This document shows, one piece after another, positions 46,134 through 55,740 of a stretch of DNA of 55,740 nucleotides (position 1 is its first letter; each line of letters begins with the position of its first letter). The notes below the pieces were generated by a model that was not told where the DNA came from, made no database searches, and saw only the letters and a program-made list of their open reading frames with translations. The stretch covers positions 148,776,028-148,831,767 of the forward strand of contig JBOZIK010000001.1 of the NCBI GenBank assembly GCA_051453625.1. The letters are read 5' to 3'. The position numbers were made by a program, and so were the translations under genes. Source of the stretch: Welwitschia mirabilis (Eukaryota > Gnetophyta > Gnetopsida > Welwitschiales).

Positions 46134-46860
46134 AGGATACTTAGAGTTCGAGAGTTATCATTACTTTAGTGAGTATTTTGGTTCAGATGATTACTTACAG
46201 TAATGTTGTACTATTATCTATAGTAGCATAGGTTTTTCTTTTCTTTCATAATATTAGTTTTTTATTTTCAAATAAAAGTTTTTCTTCATCTTATGCAATA
46301 AAAAATTTTGTTGTCCTCTTTATTATTTAAATGATGTGTGATGACGACAGCCTTTGTGTCATAAGTTTTTTTGTTTCTATTTTTGTCAAAAACATTTTTA
46401 CATTTTTCTATCATCCCCTTTATCATTCAGATTACTCAAGTGGATGATAGTCTACTTTCAAAGTTTTTTGTATTTGTCAGTTTTTTGTTTCTATTTTCTA
46501 CTTTTTCCTTTTTTATTGTTTATATGTTTCTATCATCTGAATGATCTAGATTACTACAAGGATGATACTTTGAGCATCTAAAATTGATCATGTATGATAA
46601 AATCTGGTAAGAAAGAAAAATATGAGAGATAATAGATATTTATTAAGGAAAATATCCAAGAAGGATTGACTAATCTAGAAACTAACTCAGGTAAGCATAC
46701 CAAAGTATGTAAAATTTAGAAATTCCTACAACATATACTTTCATTTGTTTACAATCTGATTTTACTAAAGAGAATTTTCTAGACGATTATATAGATAAGA
46801 TTTTTTTTAATTTCCAATCATGTCTAACTTGTTATAAAAACAAAAGCAACCTTTCTTATC
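46134..46860 (+). promoter_or_regulatory. 5' leader with palindromic motifs
   Basis: Untranslated leader between primer site and gag. It carries motifs such as ATCATCTGAATGAT (46532-46545), TTATCATTCAGATTACTC and GTGGATGATAG, related to those in the leader at 54960-55075. The plus-strand ORF at 46354-46581 (Phe/Leu/Tyr-rich) reflects T-rich DNA and is not called as a gene. Confidence 0.4.
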
Positions 46861-46869
46861 AAATCCACC

Positions 46870-47900
46870 TTTTATCATTAGAACCCTTACAACCATCGCT
46901 ATTCAAGCCAATGTTCATGTCACCCTTAGAGATCTCATTGCAAAAAAAAATGTGAAATCCAAGCCCCCTTTAACCTACCTTCCAATGATGATGTTGAGCC
47001 TAGAAACCTAAATGCATATTCAATTTTTAGTAGTGAGCCTAATGAAGATTTCTTACAACATATTACCAACATTGAAGAATTAGTTCTCACTTCTAAAAAT
47101 GATAAAAAAACACATAAGTGATAGAACTTACATGTTTATCTTCCCTATGATTTAAAATATAAGGCTAAATTATGGTTAAGAACAATTCCTTACAAAAGCC
47201 TAAAATCATGAAGTAAAGTTTAAAAAGCCTTTATAAAAAGATATATAAGTGAAACCATCATCAAAAAATGTAAGAAAGAAATTACCAACTTCCAAAACAT
47301 TCCTAATGAAGACTATGCCTCTACCTGTGAGAGATTCTTTATTGATTTACATTCAAACCCTATAATTTCCTTTTTATAGGTAGAATTAGTAGACTATTTT
47401 TATAGTGGATTAAATAGTTACACAAATTAACTAGTAAAATTTTTTTATGAATGTAATTTATTGAATCAAACCTTAGAAAATGCTTGAAAAGTGTTGGAAT
47501 AATTGGTATAAGTAAGTCAAACATAGATTAAACCATCACTTGGAAAAAACTAGATAGTGGAATAAATCATTAAAGATATTAAGGAGATAAAACATGTAAA
47601 AATTAAAATAAGAGCTAAAAATGAACCAACGAATGTCATAAAGGATTTTACTTCAACCTTAAAAAAACACTTAAATGATTATAGATACTAAGGTGGAACC
47701 AAAAAATAATGAAGTTATATATCCTACCTGTGATTTTTATGAGGATAGCTATTATGTTATCAAAGAATGTCCTTTTATTTCATCTTATAAAGAGAGAATT
47801 TATAAGGAAGTATGTGCTTTCAATCAGAGGTACTCAAACTATAACTAAAACCAAAATCAAAGACAAGTCCAAAATCACAATAACTTTTAACCTAGAATGA
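46870..47900 (+). pseudogene. Athila/Tat-like gag with zinc knuckle, decayed
   Basis: It aligns residue by residue with the fresher gag at 55172-55740: VTLRDLIAKK, PNEDFLQHITNIEELVLTSK, KAKLWLRTIPYKSLKS. It continues with RYISETIIKKC, NEDYASTCERFFIDL and LVDYFYSGLNSY of the Retrotrans_gag domain. A degenerate knuckle (CDFYEDSYYVIKEC, about 47728-47772) and an Asn/Gln-rich tail (NYNQNQNQRQVQNHNNFNP) follow. Trp and Gln codons have become stops. The short ORF at 47709 covers the same stretch in another frame. Confidence 0.8.
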
Positions 47901-48599
47901 CTAAACAATCTAACTTTAAAAATTTTCAAACAATCCATCCATATTCCAACTATTTAAGAAGAGATTTGAGAACATGAACTTCCAATCTAATAACTCAAAC
48001 AATTAAGCAAGCTCATCCAACTTCCAAAATAAAAGTGATCCTCTTAGAAATTCTATTAAGGAGTCGAGAAAAACACAAGAAAATATAAACTCTAATATTT
48101 AAAAGATAAATTCCAACATTGAAAACCTTGTAAGTATTTTATAACAAAATACGGTTATTAACCAAAAACCATAAGGGTCTCTTAGCACTTAATCTTTACC
48201 AAAATCAAACTAAGTTAGAAAAGATTATAAGGTGGTAATAATAAGTGTAAATGACATAACTCCTTTCATATGATGCTTCAACATCCAAAAGTGATAAAAA
48301 TGATGAAGAACAGGACATAGAAATCTTTAAAAACTATTCTTTTTCTTCTCCATAGAGTAATAAAAAAAATTTTACATAAGAAACATACTACCCCATGACT
48401 AGATAGGCTAAATACAAATCTTATTTTTGATAATCATCTAAAATCCTTAATGCAAAATGTAAGCATCAAATTTCCATTTTGGAAACTTCTACAAGATAAC
48501 CCAACATATTATAAGTTATAGAAGGACCTGATTAGGAGAAAATAAAAACATACCATCTCTAGCAAAGTCTTCCTAGCTTAATCTATTAACAAATTAGTT

Positions 48600-49330
48600 T
48601 GTTAAAAATTGTTCAAAGTTTAAAGATCAGGGATTAATAACTATGTGTATCACTTTGGAAGGAAACTATAAGATTAAGAAAGTCTTGATTGACATTGGAG
48701 CTAGTGTCAAAATTATTCCCTTAAACGTTTGTCAAAGACTTGGGTTGAAAGAAAGAGTAGAACCTACATAGATTATTCTAAAACTACATGATTCATCTAT
48801 AACGAAACTATTATGTGTAATTAAGGACATGGATATTCAAATAGAAAAAATTGTGTACTTGACTGATGTTGTATTTATAGAAGTTGAGTATAATGGTGGA
48901 TATCCTTTAATTATAGGTAGAGCTTTTTGTGCAATAGAATACTATATTATAAATACAAGAACTAGTTTAATGGAGTATTATTTTGGAAATAATAAGTTTC
49001 AATAAGAGTTTTTGATATAGCCAAAAAGAATTCAAGAAATTATTTGAGTGTGAATAAATAAATTAAGCCAACCTTGTTTTTACAACACTATCCACTTGAG
49101 TAGAAATGGTCCATGCTTCACAAACCAACATTGTTTGATAACCAATCAGAAGTAGATAACTTGTATGTTTTTGGAGATCAACTTGATTTTAACCATCTAG
49201 AAACTAAATTTTTTGATCTGGAGAGTAGAGAGTCTGATTCTATCAACTATGCAAAAGTCCAATATTTTATTAAAATTGATATTTTCTATTTTGAGGATGG
49301 TCATCCACTATTGATGTCCAGAGAATAGTC
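48600..49330 (+). pseudogene. Athila/Tat-like aspartic protease and linker
   Basis: ITLEGNYKIKKVLIDIGASV, followed by KIIPLNVCQRLGL, is the protease active-site region (usual LCDLGASxxLLPLSV; Asp present as DIGAS near 48690). PLIIGRAFCAIEYYIINT (near 48905) is the second conserved block. A linker follows, with an open stretch at 49113-49328. Compared with the other pol remnants this part is relatively well preserved. Confidence 0.8.
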
Positions 49331-49639
49331 TAAGATGATAGTTTGTTTTCTTAAAAATTTTATAGAAAATAAAAATCTAAATCTGAAACCTCTGGACAGT
49401 GGATTGAAATAGCAGTAACCTAGATAAACCTTTGATGATTAATAAAAATCTTATCCCTCAACAAGAATCGAGTCTATTATTTCTTCTACAATCTAACATA
49501 AATGCATTTGCTTAGTCCTATAATAAATTGATAACCATTCCTACTTCAATTATTTAACATAAAATCTACCTTAGATAAAATATGAAAACTATGAGGTAAC
49601 CCTAACATATACTCAATCCATCCCTTAAACAAATTGTTA

Positions 49640-52150
49640 AAGATGAAATCATAAAATTAATAAATGCTAAAATTGTTTAATAGATAGCTAATAGCGAGTA
49701 GATTAGCCCTTTTATGGTAGTTCCTAAAAAAGATGGGAAATGGAAAAAGTGTGTAGACTTTAGAAAAATAAATAAATTAATAAAAAAAACATTGTCCTTT
49801 TCTTTTTCTTAATCAAATTCTTGATAAAATTCGGGGTTATGATTTTTACTATTTTTGTCATAGTTATAGTGGTTACAGCTAGCTTTGCATTACCAGTGGG
49901 GACCAAGCCAAAACCGTTTTTACTTCTTCTTTTGGTACTTTCACTTTTAAATGTATGCCTTTTAGACTTTGTAATACTCCTAGTACTTTTCAACATGCTA
50001 TGATAGGAATTTTTTTCTGATATACTTGAGGATCCTATTGAGATTTTTATAGATGAATTCATTATTTATGCTAAAACTTTTGAACAAATGTTAGATCGAT
50101 TAGAGAAAGTATTTGACCATTGTATTTCTAGTGGCTTACAGTTCAGTTAGGAAAAAAGTTTATTTCTTCTTGAAAGTGGAATTATTTTAGGTCATCATAT
50201 CTTGAAAGAGGGGATTAGTATAAATGTTGTTAAAGTTAGTATTATTCAAAATCTAAGTTTCCCTACAAATGTTAAACAGGTTATATCTTCTGTTGCTCAC
50301 TATGGTTTTTACCATTGGTTTATTTATGATTAATGTAATAGCTATAAATTCCTTTACTTGTTACCAGAGAAAGAAGTCAAATTTGAATGGAAGAAATCTT
50401 GTCAACTTGCTTTTAATAGGCTTAAACATAAACTTTCTTATGCTCCTATAGTAATATAACCCAATTGGAAAAAAGATTTTAAACTTATATGAGATGTGAG
50501 TAATTTTGCAATGGATGGGGTTCTTTTTTAGAAATATAAAAATGATATTATAGTTATATCTTACTATAGTAAATATTTGTCTAGAGCTCAAATGAATTAT
50601 ACCACTACAATAAAGAGATGCTAGACATTATGTTTTTTCTTGATACTCTTAGACATTATTTTTAAGGCTTTTATACCAATGTTTACATTGATCATATTGC
50701 TATTTGTTACATCATAATTAAGAAATACTCTAGTGCATATTTGATTAGATGGATCTTCCTTATGCAAGAGTTTAACTTGCCTATCATAGATAAAGCAGAA
50801 AATCATAATTCTATTGCCGATCATTTATCTTATCTTTCTTCTTCTCTAGATGATTCCATTATTAATGATTCTTTTCTTGATAAGTATCTTTTTAATGTAT
50901 CTTCTTCTCATCATCCTCCTTAGTATTAATATATTGTTAATTATCTTATAACTATGAAAACACCACAACATTGGACTTATAATTAATAAAAATCCTTTCT
51001 CCATAGAATATGGGACTATGAGTGGACAGGGTTATATTTGTACCATAGCTGTAAAGATAAATCATAATAAAATATTTGTTAATTAGAAAATGCCTAAAAT
51101 CCTTCATCTTTGTCATCATAGTATTTGTGAAGGATACTTTAGTGAACATAAAACAACCATGAAAATCATTCATTCTAGGTTTTTTTAGCCTACTCTTTTT
51201 CAAGATTCCTTTGACTTTACTAGAATGTGTGATCCTTATTAGCATTATAGTATCCTTGTCTGTTCCTAATAAATGCTCCTTATATCTATTCTTAAGTGTG
51301 AGCCTTTTGATTATTAAGGTATTTATTTCATAGAACCTATTCATCCATCTTTTTTTTATAAGCATTACATTTTTGTCACTATGAATTACATGACTAAATG
51401 GGTTAAGTCATATCTAATTCTTTGAATGATGCTTGAACTGTTTGTTATTTTCCTAGAACTTATATGTTTTAAAGACTAGATTTTCGTAGAGTTATTATTA
51501 GTAATTAGGGTACTCATTTTATTAATCAAATTTTTAGAAAACTTCTTTTGTTCATTGGTATAGAATAGAGAGTAGCTTGCACTTATGATCCTCAAACTAG
51601 TGGACAAGCTAAAAATTCCAACAGAGAAATAAAGAAAACATTATAAAATCTTAAATCTATAAGTATTAGGCTCCTAAACTTAATGATGTACTTCAAGCTT
51701 ACCATACTACTGAGTGTACTTATCTTGGTTTTTCTCTTTATAAACTTGTATATAGTAAAGTTTGTGTATTACTTATTGATATGTGTTATAATTTTTATTA
51801 TGCATCCCATTAATTTAATATCGTATATTTTTATAAAGACCTTAAATATAGATTAGCCTTTGATAAAAGAGGAACTAATGTCATACATCGTCAATTAATC
51901 TATAAAGCTCAAGCAAAGTTCAAATATTATAAAAAATATTTTATAAAAAGTTTAAACCCAGTCAACTTATTTTATTATATAATACTAGGATTCATCTTTT
52001 AAATAATAAGTTAACCTTTAAATGGTTAGGTCCTTTCTTATAGAGAAAGTGCATCCTAATAGCTCAGTTTAGATTTTAGACTTAGAGACTAGAAAGATTC
52101 AAAAGGTTAATAGACATTAATTAAAATTATAAAAAGGATCTTTAGATGTA
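49640..52150 (+). pseudogene. Athila/Tat-like RT-RNase H-integrase
   Basis: RT: LINAKIV, then SPFMVVPKKDGKWKKCVDFR (near 49705), YFCHSYSGYS, FTSSFGTFTFKCMPFRLCNT (about 49915-49975), active site FIDEFIIYAKTF (FIDE at 50046-50057, second Asp changed to Glu). RNase H: SYYSKYLSRAQMNYTTT and LMQEFNLPIIDKAENHNSIA (50741-50923). Integrase: ICEGYFSEHKTTMKIIHSRF, EPFDY-x-GIYFIEPIHPSF and YIFVTMNYMTKWVKS (near 51366-51410). Stops and frameshifts occur throughout. ORFs on the minus strand (49760-50062, 50361-50591, 50621-50824, 50952-51365) are antisense shadows. Confidence 0.85.
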
Positions 52151-52340
52151 ATCATGAACATGGTATAAGTACTTATTTTTGAGATTCCTTTTGATGAGGA
52201 GAACTTTCTTTCTATCATTATCTAAGTACTTCTTAGCCTACTTCTTTGATTGATATTATGATGTTACCTAATCATATTCTAAAATTGACTTGTATATTGC
52301 TTTATGAAGTTTTATGATTAGTATACATACTTGGACATTT

Positions 52341-53119
52341 TGTAACACCCAAAAATACTAATGTTGAAAACTTTTAACTTACTCTGATGCTATGATTCCT
52401 TAAAATAAAACACCTACTTATCTTATTCTAAACTTAAAAATGTTACTTGTTTAGTAAGGAAATAAATCCTCATTCTTCTTCTCTATCAAAAGCATTAATT
52501 AAAAACTATCTATATTATTGATATAAATGTTAAACTTCATAACGTCCATCTCAAGAATTTATAACTTCCTTTTTGTAATATCCATCTTAAGAATTCATAA
52601 CTTCCTTTTTGTAATGTCCATCTCAAGAATTCATAACTTCCTTTTTGTAACATCCCTCTCAAGAATTTGTAACTTCCTTTTTGTAATGTCCATTCCAAGA
52701 GTTTGTAACTTTCATTTTGTAATGTTCATATCAAGTTGTAACTTTCTTAATAATGGCTATCTTTAAGGTGATCCTCTTCTCCATGATACCTTAAATTAGT
52801 TTTTAAAGGAAACTTTCCTACTAACTAATCTTACAACCCTTAATTAATTTTAAAAATAAAGGTAACTTCTTTTTCTTGGGATTTAAGTTTCTTTGGAAAG
52901 GAGGGAAAGACTCTTATTAATATTTAAAAGAAATTTTATTAAAGATATATTACAAAGATAGACTCAGGAAAACATCAACTTATCACAAAATCTTCTAAAG
53001 TGTTCAAATAAAATTTTCCAAGAAAATTTTCCAATTATAATATAATAATAATTCACAAATTTAAGTACTCCAAGAAGATTCTCAAAAATCCACAAATTTT
53101 CTATTCAATATTATTGCGA
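52341..53119 (+). repeat. possible solo LTR containing a minisatellite
   Basis: TGTAACACCC at 52341 is a typical start of chromovirus-type LTRs, and the segment ends where the next LTR begins. There is no coding sequence. The right edge and a target duplication are not shown, so this is tentative. It also fills the place where the 3' end of the preceding gag-pol element would be expected. Confidence 0.25.
52527..52745 (+). repeat. 36-bp minisatellite, six copies
   Basis: Six imperfect units of TTCATAACTTCCTTTTTGTA plus ATGTCCATCTCAAGAA. Because 36 is a multiple of three, one frame stays open as a 12-residue repeat (near ISRIHNFLFVMS). The last unit is shorter. I treat the ORF (52527-52766) as a by-product of the repeat. 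Confidence 0.9.
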
Positions 53120-54801
53120 TGTCAACTTAAGTGTATTTGATAGGGTATTTTGAGTTGTTTGGCAGATAAACTAACAGATAAATGACTAGTTCCTATGACA
53201 ATTGAGAATCCAGGAACACAAGATGAAAACATGCAGTTTATTAGATAATTCATGATTATTTTCTATAGATATGGATAAATTGTATTTTTAGATGATTATT
53301 CCTACAAACAACTAGATATCACACTGATAAAGGATGTATAGAAGACTGTCATCCCCTATGTTGTCCAGACAACAATCAAGACGATAATCCTAATTGGGCA
53401 TATAACAGACTTATTTTCAGATGACTTGTAGTTGAATTGAACATCTTCTTGTCAGACTCCATCGTCTACCTTATCGTCCAGATGATACTAGTGGACGACA
53501 TCTTCAGAACTAGTTGACAGGACTTCGCATGCAGATCACAGATAGTTAAATTAGAAGCAAAGAAGATAACTCATTATAAATCCTTATTATCTCCTTCATC
53601 ATCTGGATGACCACATGGATGACATTGTTATCCCATACTTTTACAGATTGTANNNNNNNNNNNNNNNNNNNNNNNNNNNNNNNNNNNNNNNNNNNNNNNN
53701 NNNNNNNNNNNNNNNNNNNNNNNNNNNNNNNNNNNNNNNNNNNNNNNNNNNNNNNNNNNNNNNNNNNNNNNNNNNNNNNNNNNNNNNNNNNNNNNNNNNN
53801 NNNNNNNNNNNNNNNNNNNNNNNNNNNNNNNNNNNNNNNNNNNNNNNNNNNNNNNNNNNNNNNNNNNNNNNNNNNNNNNNNNNNNNNNNNNNNNNNNNNN
53901 NNNNNNNNNNNNNNNNNNNNNNNNNNNNNNNNNNNNNNNNNNNNNNNNNNNNNNNNNNNNNNNNNNNNNNNNNNNNNNNNNNNNNNNNNNNNNNNNNNNN
54001 NNNNNNNNNNNNNNNNNNNNNNNNNNNNNNNNNNNNNNNNNNNNNNNNNNNNNNNNNNNNNNNNNNNNNNNNNNNNNNNNNNNNNNNNNNNNNNNNNNNN
54101 NNNNNNNNNNNNNNNNNNNNNNNNNNNNNNNNNNNNNNNNNNNNNNNNNNNNNNNNNNNNNNNNNNNNNNNNNNNNNNNNNNNNNNNNNNNNNNNNNNNN
54201 NNNNNNNNNNNNNNNNNNNNNNNNNNNNNNNNNNNNNNNNNNNNNNNNNNNNNNNNNNNNNNNNNNNNNNNNNNNNNNNNNNNNNNNNNNNNNNNNNNNN
54301 NNNNNNNNNNNNNNNNNNNNNNNNNNNNNNNNNNNNNNNNNNNNNNNNNNNNNNNNNNNNNNNNNNNNNNNNNNNNNNNNNNNNNNNNNNNNNNNNNNNN
54401 NNNNNNNNNNNNNNNNNNNNNNNNNNNNNNNNNNNNNNNNNNNNNNNNNNNNNNNNNNNNNNNNNNNNNNNNNNNNNNNNNNNNNNNNNNNNNNNNNNNN
54501 NNNNNNNNNNNNNNNNNNNNNNNNNNNNNNNNNNNNNNNNNNNNNNNNNNNNNNNNNNNNNNNNNNNNNNNNNNNNNNNNNNNNNNNNNNNNNNNNNNNN
54601 NNNNNNNNNNNNNNNNNNNNNNNNNNNNNNNNNNNNNNNNNNNNTGAAATCAACTCTTTATTGTCCATACCATTAGCCTTCGATGGAATTACGACATTCG
54701 GATCACTTCATCTATACTAGCTTGTTGTATTTTGCATCTTATTGATAATTAACAGGATTGAAATTGAAGTGTGAAACATTGCATAAATACACACCACAAC
54801 A
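53120..54801 (+). repeat. Athila-like 5' LTR, copy 6, youngest looking
   Basis: It starts TGTCAACTTAAG with the signature GTATTTGATAGGGTATTTTGAG, and ends CATAAATACACACCACAACA. It retains more CG dinucleotides than the other copies. It contains ATCGTCCAGATGAT (53473-53486) and TCATCTGGATGA (53599-53610). The middle 992 bp are N, so the length is as assembled only. Confidence 0.75.
53653..54644. other. assembly gap, 992 N
   Basis: A run of 992 N inside the LTR. Predicted ORFs spanning it are meaningless. Confidence 0.99.
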
Positions 54802-54802
54802 A

Positions 54803-54822
54803 ATTAGAACTGTTTTCAGGGA
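54803..54822 (+). other. primer-binding-site position, diverged sequence
   Basis: ATTAGAACTGTTTTCAGGGA sits directly after the LTR end, where the other copies have the GGCGCC-type site. It keeps the spacing and the CAGGGAAGG end, but the core GGCGCC is GAACTG. It may use a different tRNA or be mutated. Confidence 0.5.
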
Positions 54823-55171
54823 AGGCTACTTGGAAATCGAGAGTTGTCATTGCTTTAGTAGATATTTCGGATATTTGCTGCAGCTTCGGTATACCAGTAC
54901 CCTCTGTAAGTATTTTTATTTCAATTTTTTTCTTTTGTTTTTCACTAACCATTAACGTCCCCTCAGTCATCCAGACGTCACAGTTGGATGACAGTTCCCT
55001 TTTCTACTTTTCCTCATCTTGTGTTTTTCTGTGTTTTCTGCTTTTGTCGTCTTAGGTATTGTCTGGATGACGTATAGGATGACGAAAAGATAGTACTGAA
55101 ACTGAATGGTTAAGATTGAAAAAGGTGAAAAATACTAGTAAGATCAACAATTCATTGGACAAAATATCTGA
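54823..55171 (+). promoter_or_regulatory. 5' leader with palindromic motifs
   Basis: Leader between primer site and gag, containing GTCATCCAGACGTC (54966-54979), GTTGGATGACAG and TGTCTGGATGACG (near 55060). These are variants of the palindrome found in the LTRs. The overlapping small ORFs on both strands (54749-55055) are not supported as genes. Confidence 0.4.
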
Positions 55172-55740
55172 GAAGGTTTTCTTAATTTTGAATTTGAAAA
55201 TCAAAACAATCCAGGTACGCAAACTTTAGAATTTCCTAAAATTTTTGATTGTAATTCTGCAAGTGAATCTGATTTTAATTTTGAAGAATTTAATACAATG
55301 TTGACCTCTCGTCAAAAACAACCTATCTCGCCAAATCCACCACCCATCATTGGAACTATCACTCGTACTCCTCCTCAACCAAACACTCGTGTGACTTTGA
55401 AAGATCTCATAGCAAACAAACGACTTGAAATTCAAAACCCTTTTGACTTACCTCTTGGTGATGATGTAGAACTAAAAAACCTGAATGCTTATCCCACCTT
55501 TAGAGGAGAACCTAATGAAGACCCCCTACAACACATCCCAGAGATAGAACAACTAGTTCTTACATCCGGCAATGGTAAGAAACACATAACTGATAGAACT
55601 TATATAATCATATTCCCCATAACTTTGCGAGATAAGGCTAAAATTTGGCTCAGGACAATTCCACATAAAAGCCTAAAATCTTGGAGCCAAGTTCAAGAGG
55701 CCTTTGTCAAATGATTCATGAGCAAAACCACTGTCCGGAA
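55172..55740 (+). pseudogene. Athila/Tat-like gag, nearly open, runs off the window
   Basis: Retrotransposon Gag, the capsid protein that packages element RNA in the cytoplasm. The frame is open from 55172 to the TGA at 55712-55714, with an internal Met at 55298. It contains RVTLKDLIANKRLEIQNPF, PNEDPLQHIPEIEQLVL and AKIWLRTIPHKSLKSWSQVQ, the N-terminal half of the Retrotrans_gag domain. The TGA falls where the older copy at 47240 has Arg, so it is probably a CGA-to-TGA change. The reading continues sensibly (FMSKTTVR) past it to the window edge. Another TGA at 55169 precedes it, opposite CAA (Gln) in the older copy. CG dinucleotides are common, unlike the rest of the window. Confidence 0.8.

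Noticed and set aside
46354-46581. 75-aa Phe/Leu/Tyr-rich ORF
   Set aside because: It lies in the T-rich leader of a gypsy element; composition explains it.
50595-50610. CACTACAATAAAGAG, resembling a CACTA start
   Set aside because: It is part of continuous gypsy RNase H coding sequence.
49760-51365. Several minus-strand ORFs of 60-137 aa
   Set aside because: They are antisense to recognisable RT, RNase H and integrase coding sequence.
53607-54676. Three ORFs of about 350 aa, the longest in the window
   Set aside because: They consist almost entirely of the 992-N gap.
1-55740. Host gene, defence system, CRISPR array or gene cluster
   Set aside because: No such signal was found on either strand. 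All identifiable coding sequence is from retrotransposons, and the remaining stretches have no ORF with a recognisable domain.

Overview
The window looks like a transposon graveyard from a plant nuclear genome, most likely a eudicot (the dicot call is inference). It is very AT-rich. Every protein-like stretch I can identify belongs to a plant retrotransposon lineage: Ty1/copia, Ty3/gypsy chromovirus (Tekay-like), Ty3/gypsy Athila/Tat-like, and an L1-type LINE whose ORF1 has the plant DUF4283 layout. I found no intact host gene, tRNA, rRNA, CRISPR or operon-like organisation. Almost all coding remnants are broken by TAA/TAG/TGA codons and frameshifts, so they are annotated as pseudogenes.

Layout. 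1-2720: copia element on the minus strand (gag, protease, pre-integrase, start of integrase, degenerate tRNA-Met primer site). 3530-4960: internally deleted chromovirus pol fragment (+). 5129-5739: minisatellite plus the 3' end of a CACTA-type DNA transposon, abutting a second, longer chromovirus (gag to pol end, 5745-9510, then purine tract and 3' LTR to about 10846). 10847-13480: unassigned. 13480-16829: Athila/Tat-like protease-RT-RNase H-integrase (+), cut by an L1-like LINE on the minus strand (16830 to about 22050, ORF1 and ORF2). 22050-25695: 3' part of an Athila-like element with polypurine tract and long LTR, itself sitting inside a second minus-strand copia element (25696 to about 27990). 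28000-33275: retroelement remnants, an ORF resembling the plant-transposon-protein domain, compound microsatellites and a Tat-type LTR bounded by both a purine tract and a primer site. 36300-39550: ATHILA ORF1-like remnant, purine tract and a second copy of the long LTR. 39898-41130: a third copy of that LTR in inverted orientation. 43380-52150: two more related 5' LTRs and a decayed Athila/Tat-like gag-pol. 53120-55740: the youngest-looking member of the same family (LTR, primer site, nearly open gag), running off the right edge.

The pieces do not work together as a system. They record serial nested insertion followed by decay, dominated by C-to-T and G-to-A changes of the kind expected from deamination of methylated cytosine. 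The main points of interest are a long-LTR family carrying many short palindromes (consensus TCATCYRGATGA), an inverted pair of those LTRs, informative insertion junctions, and gaps (N runs) whose flanks show assembly artefacts, including two 101-bp near-duplicates.
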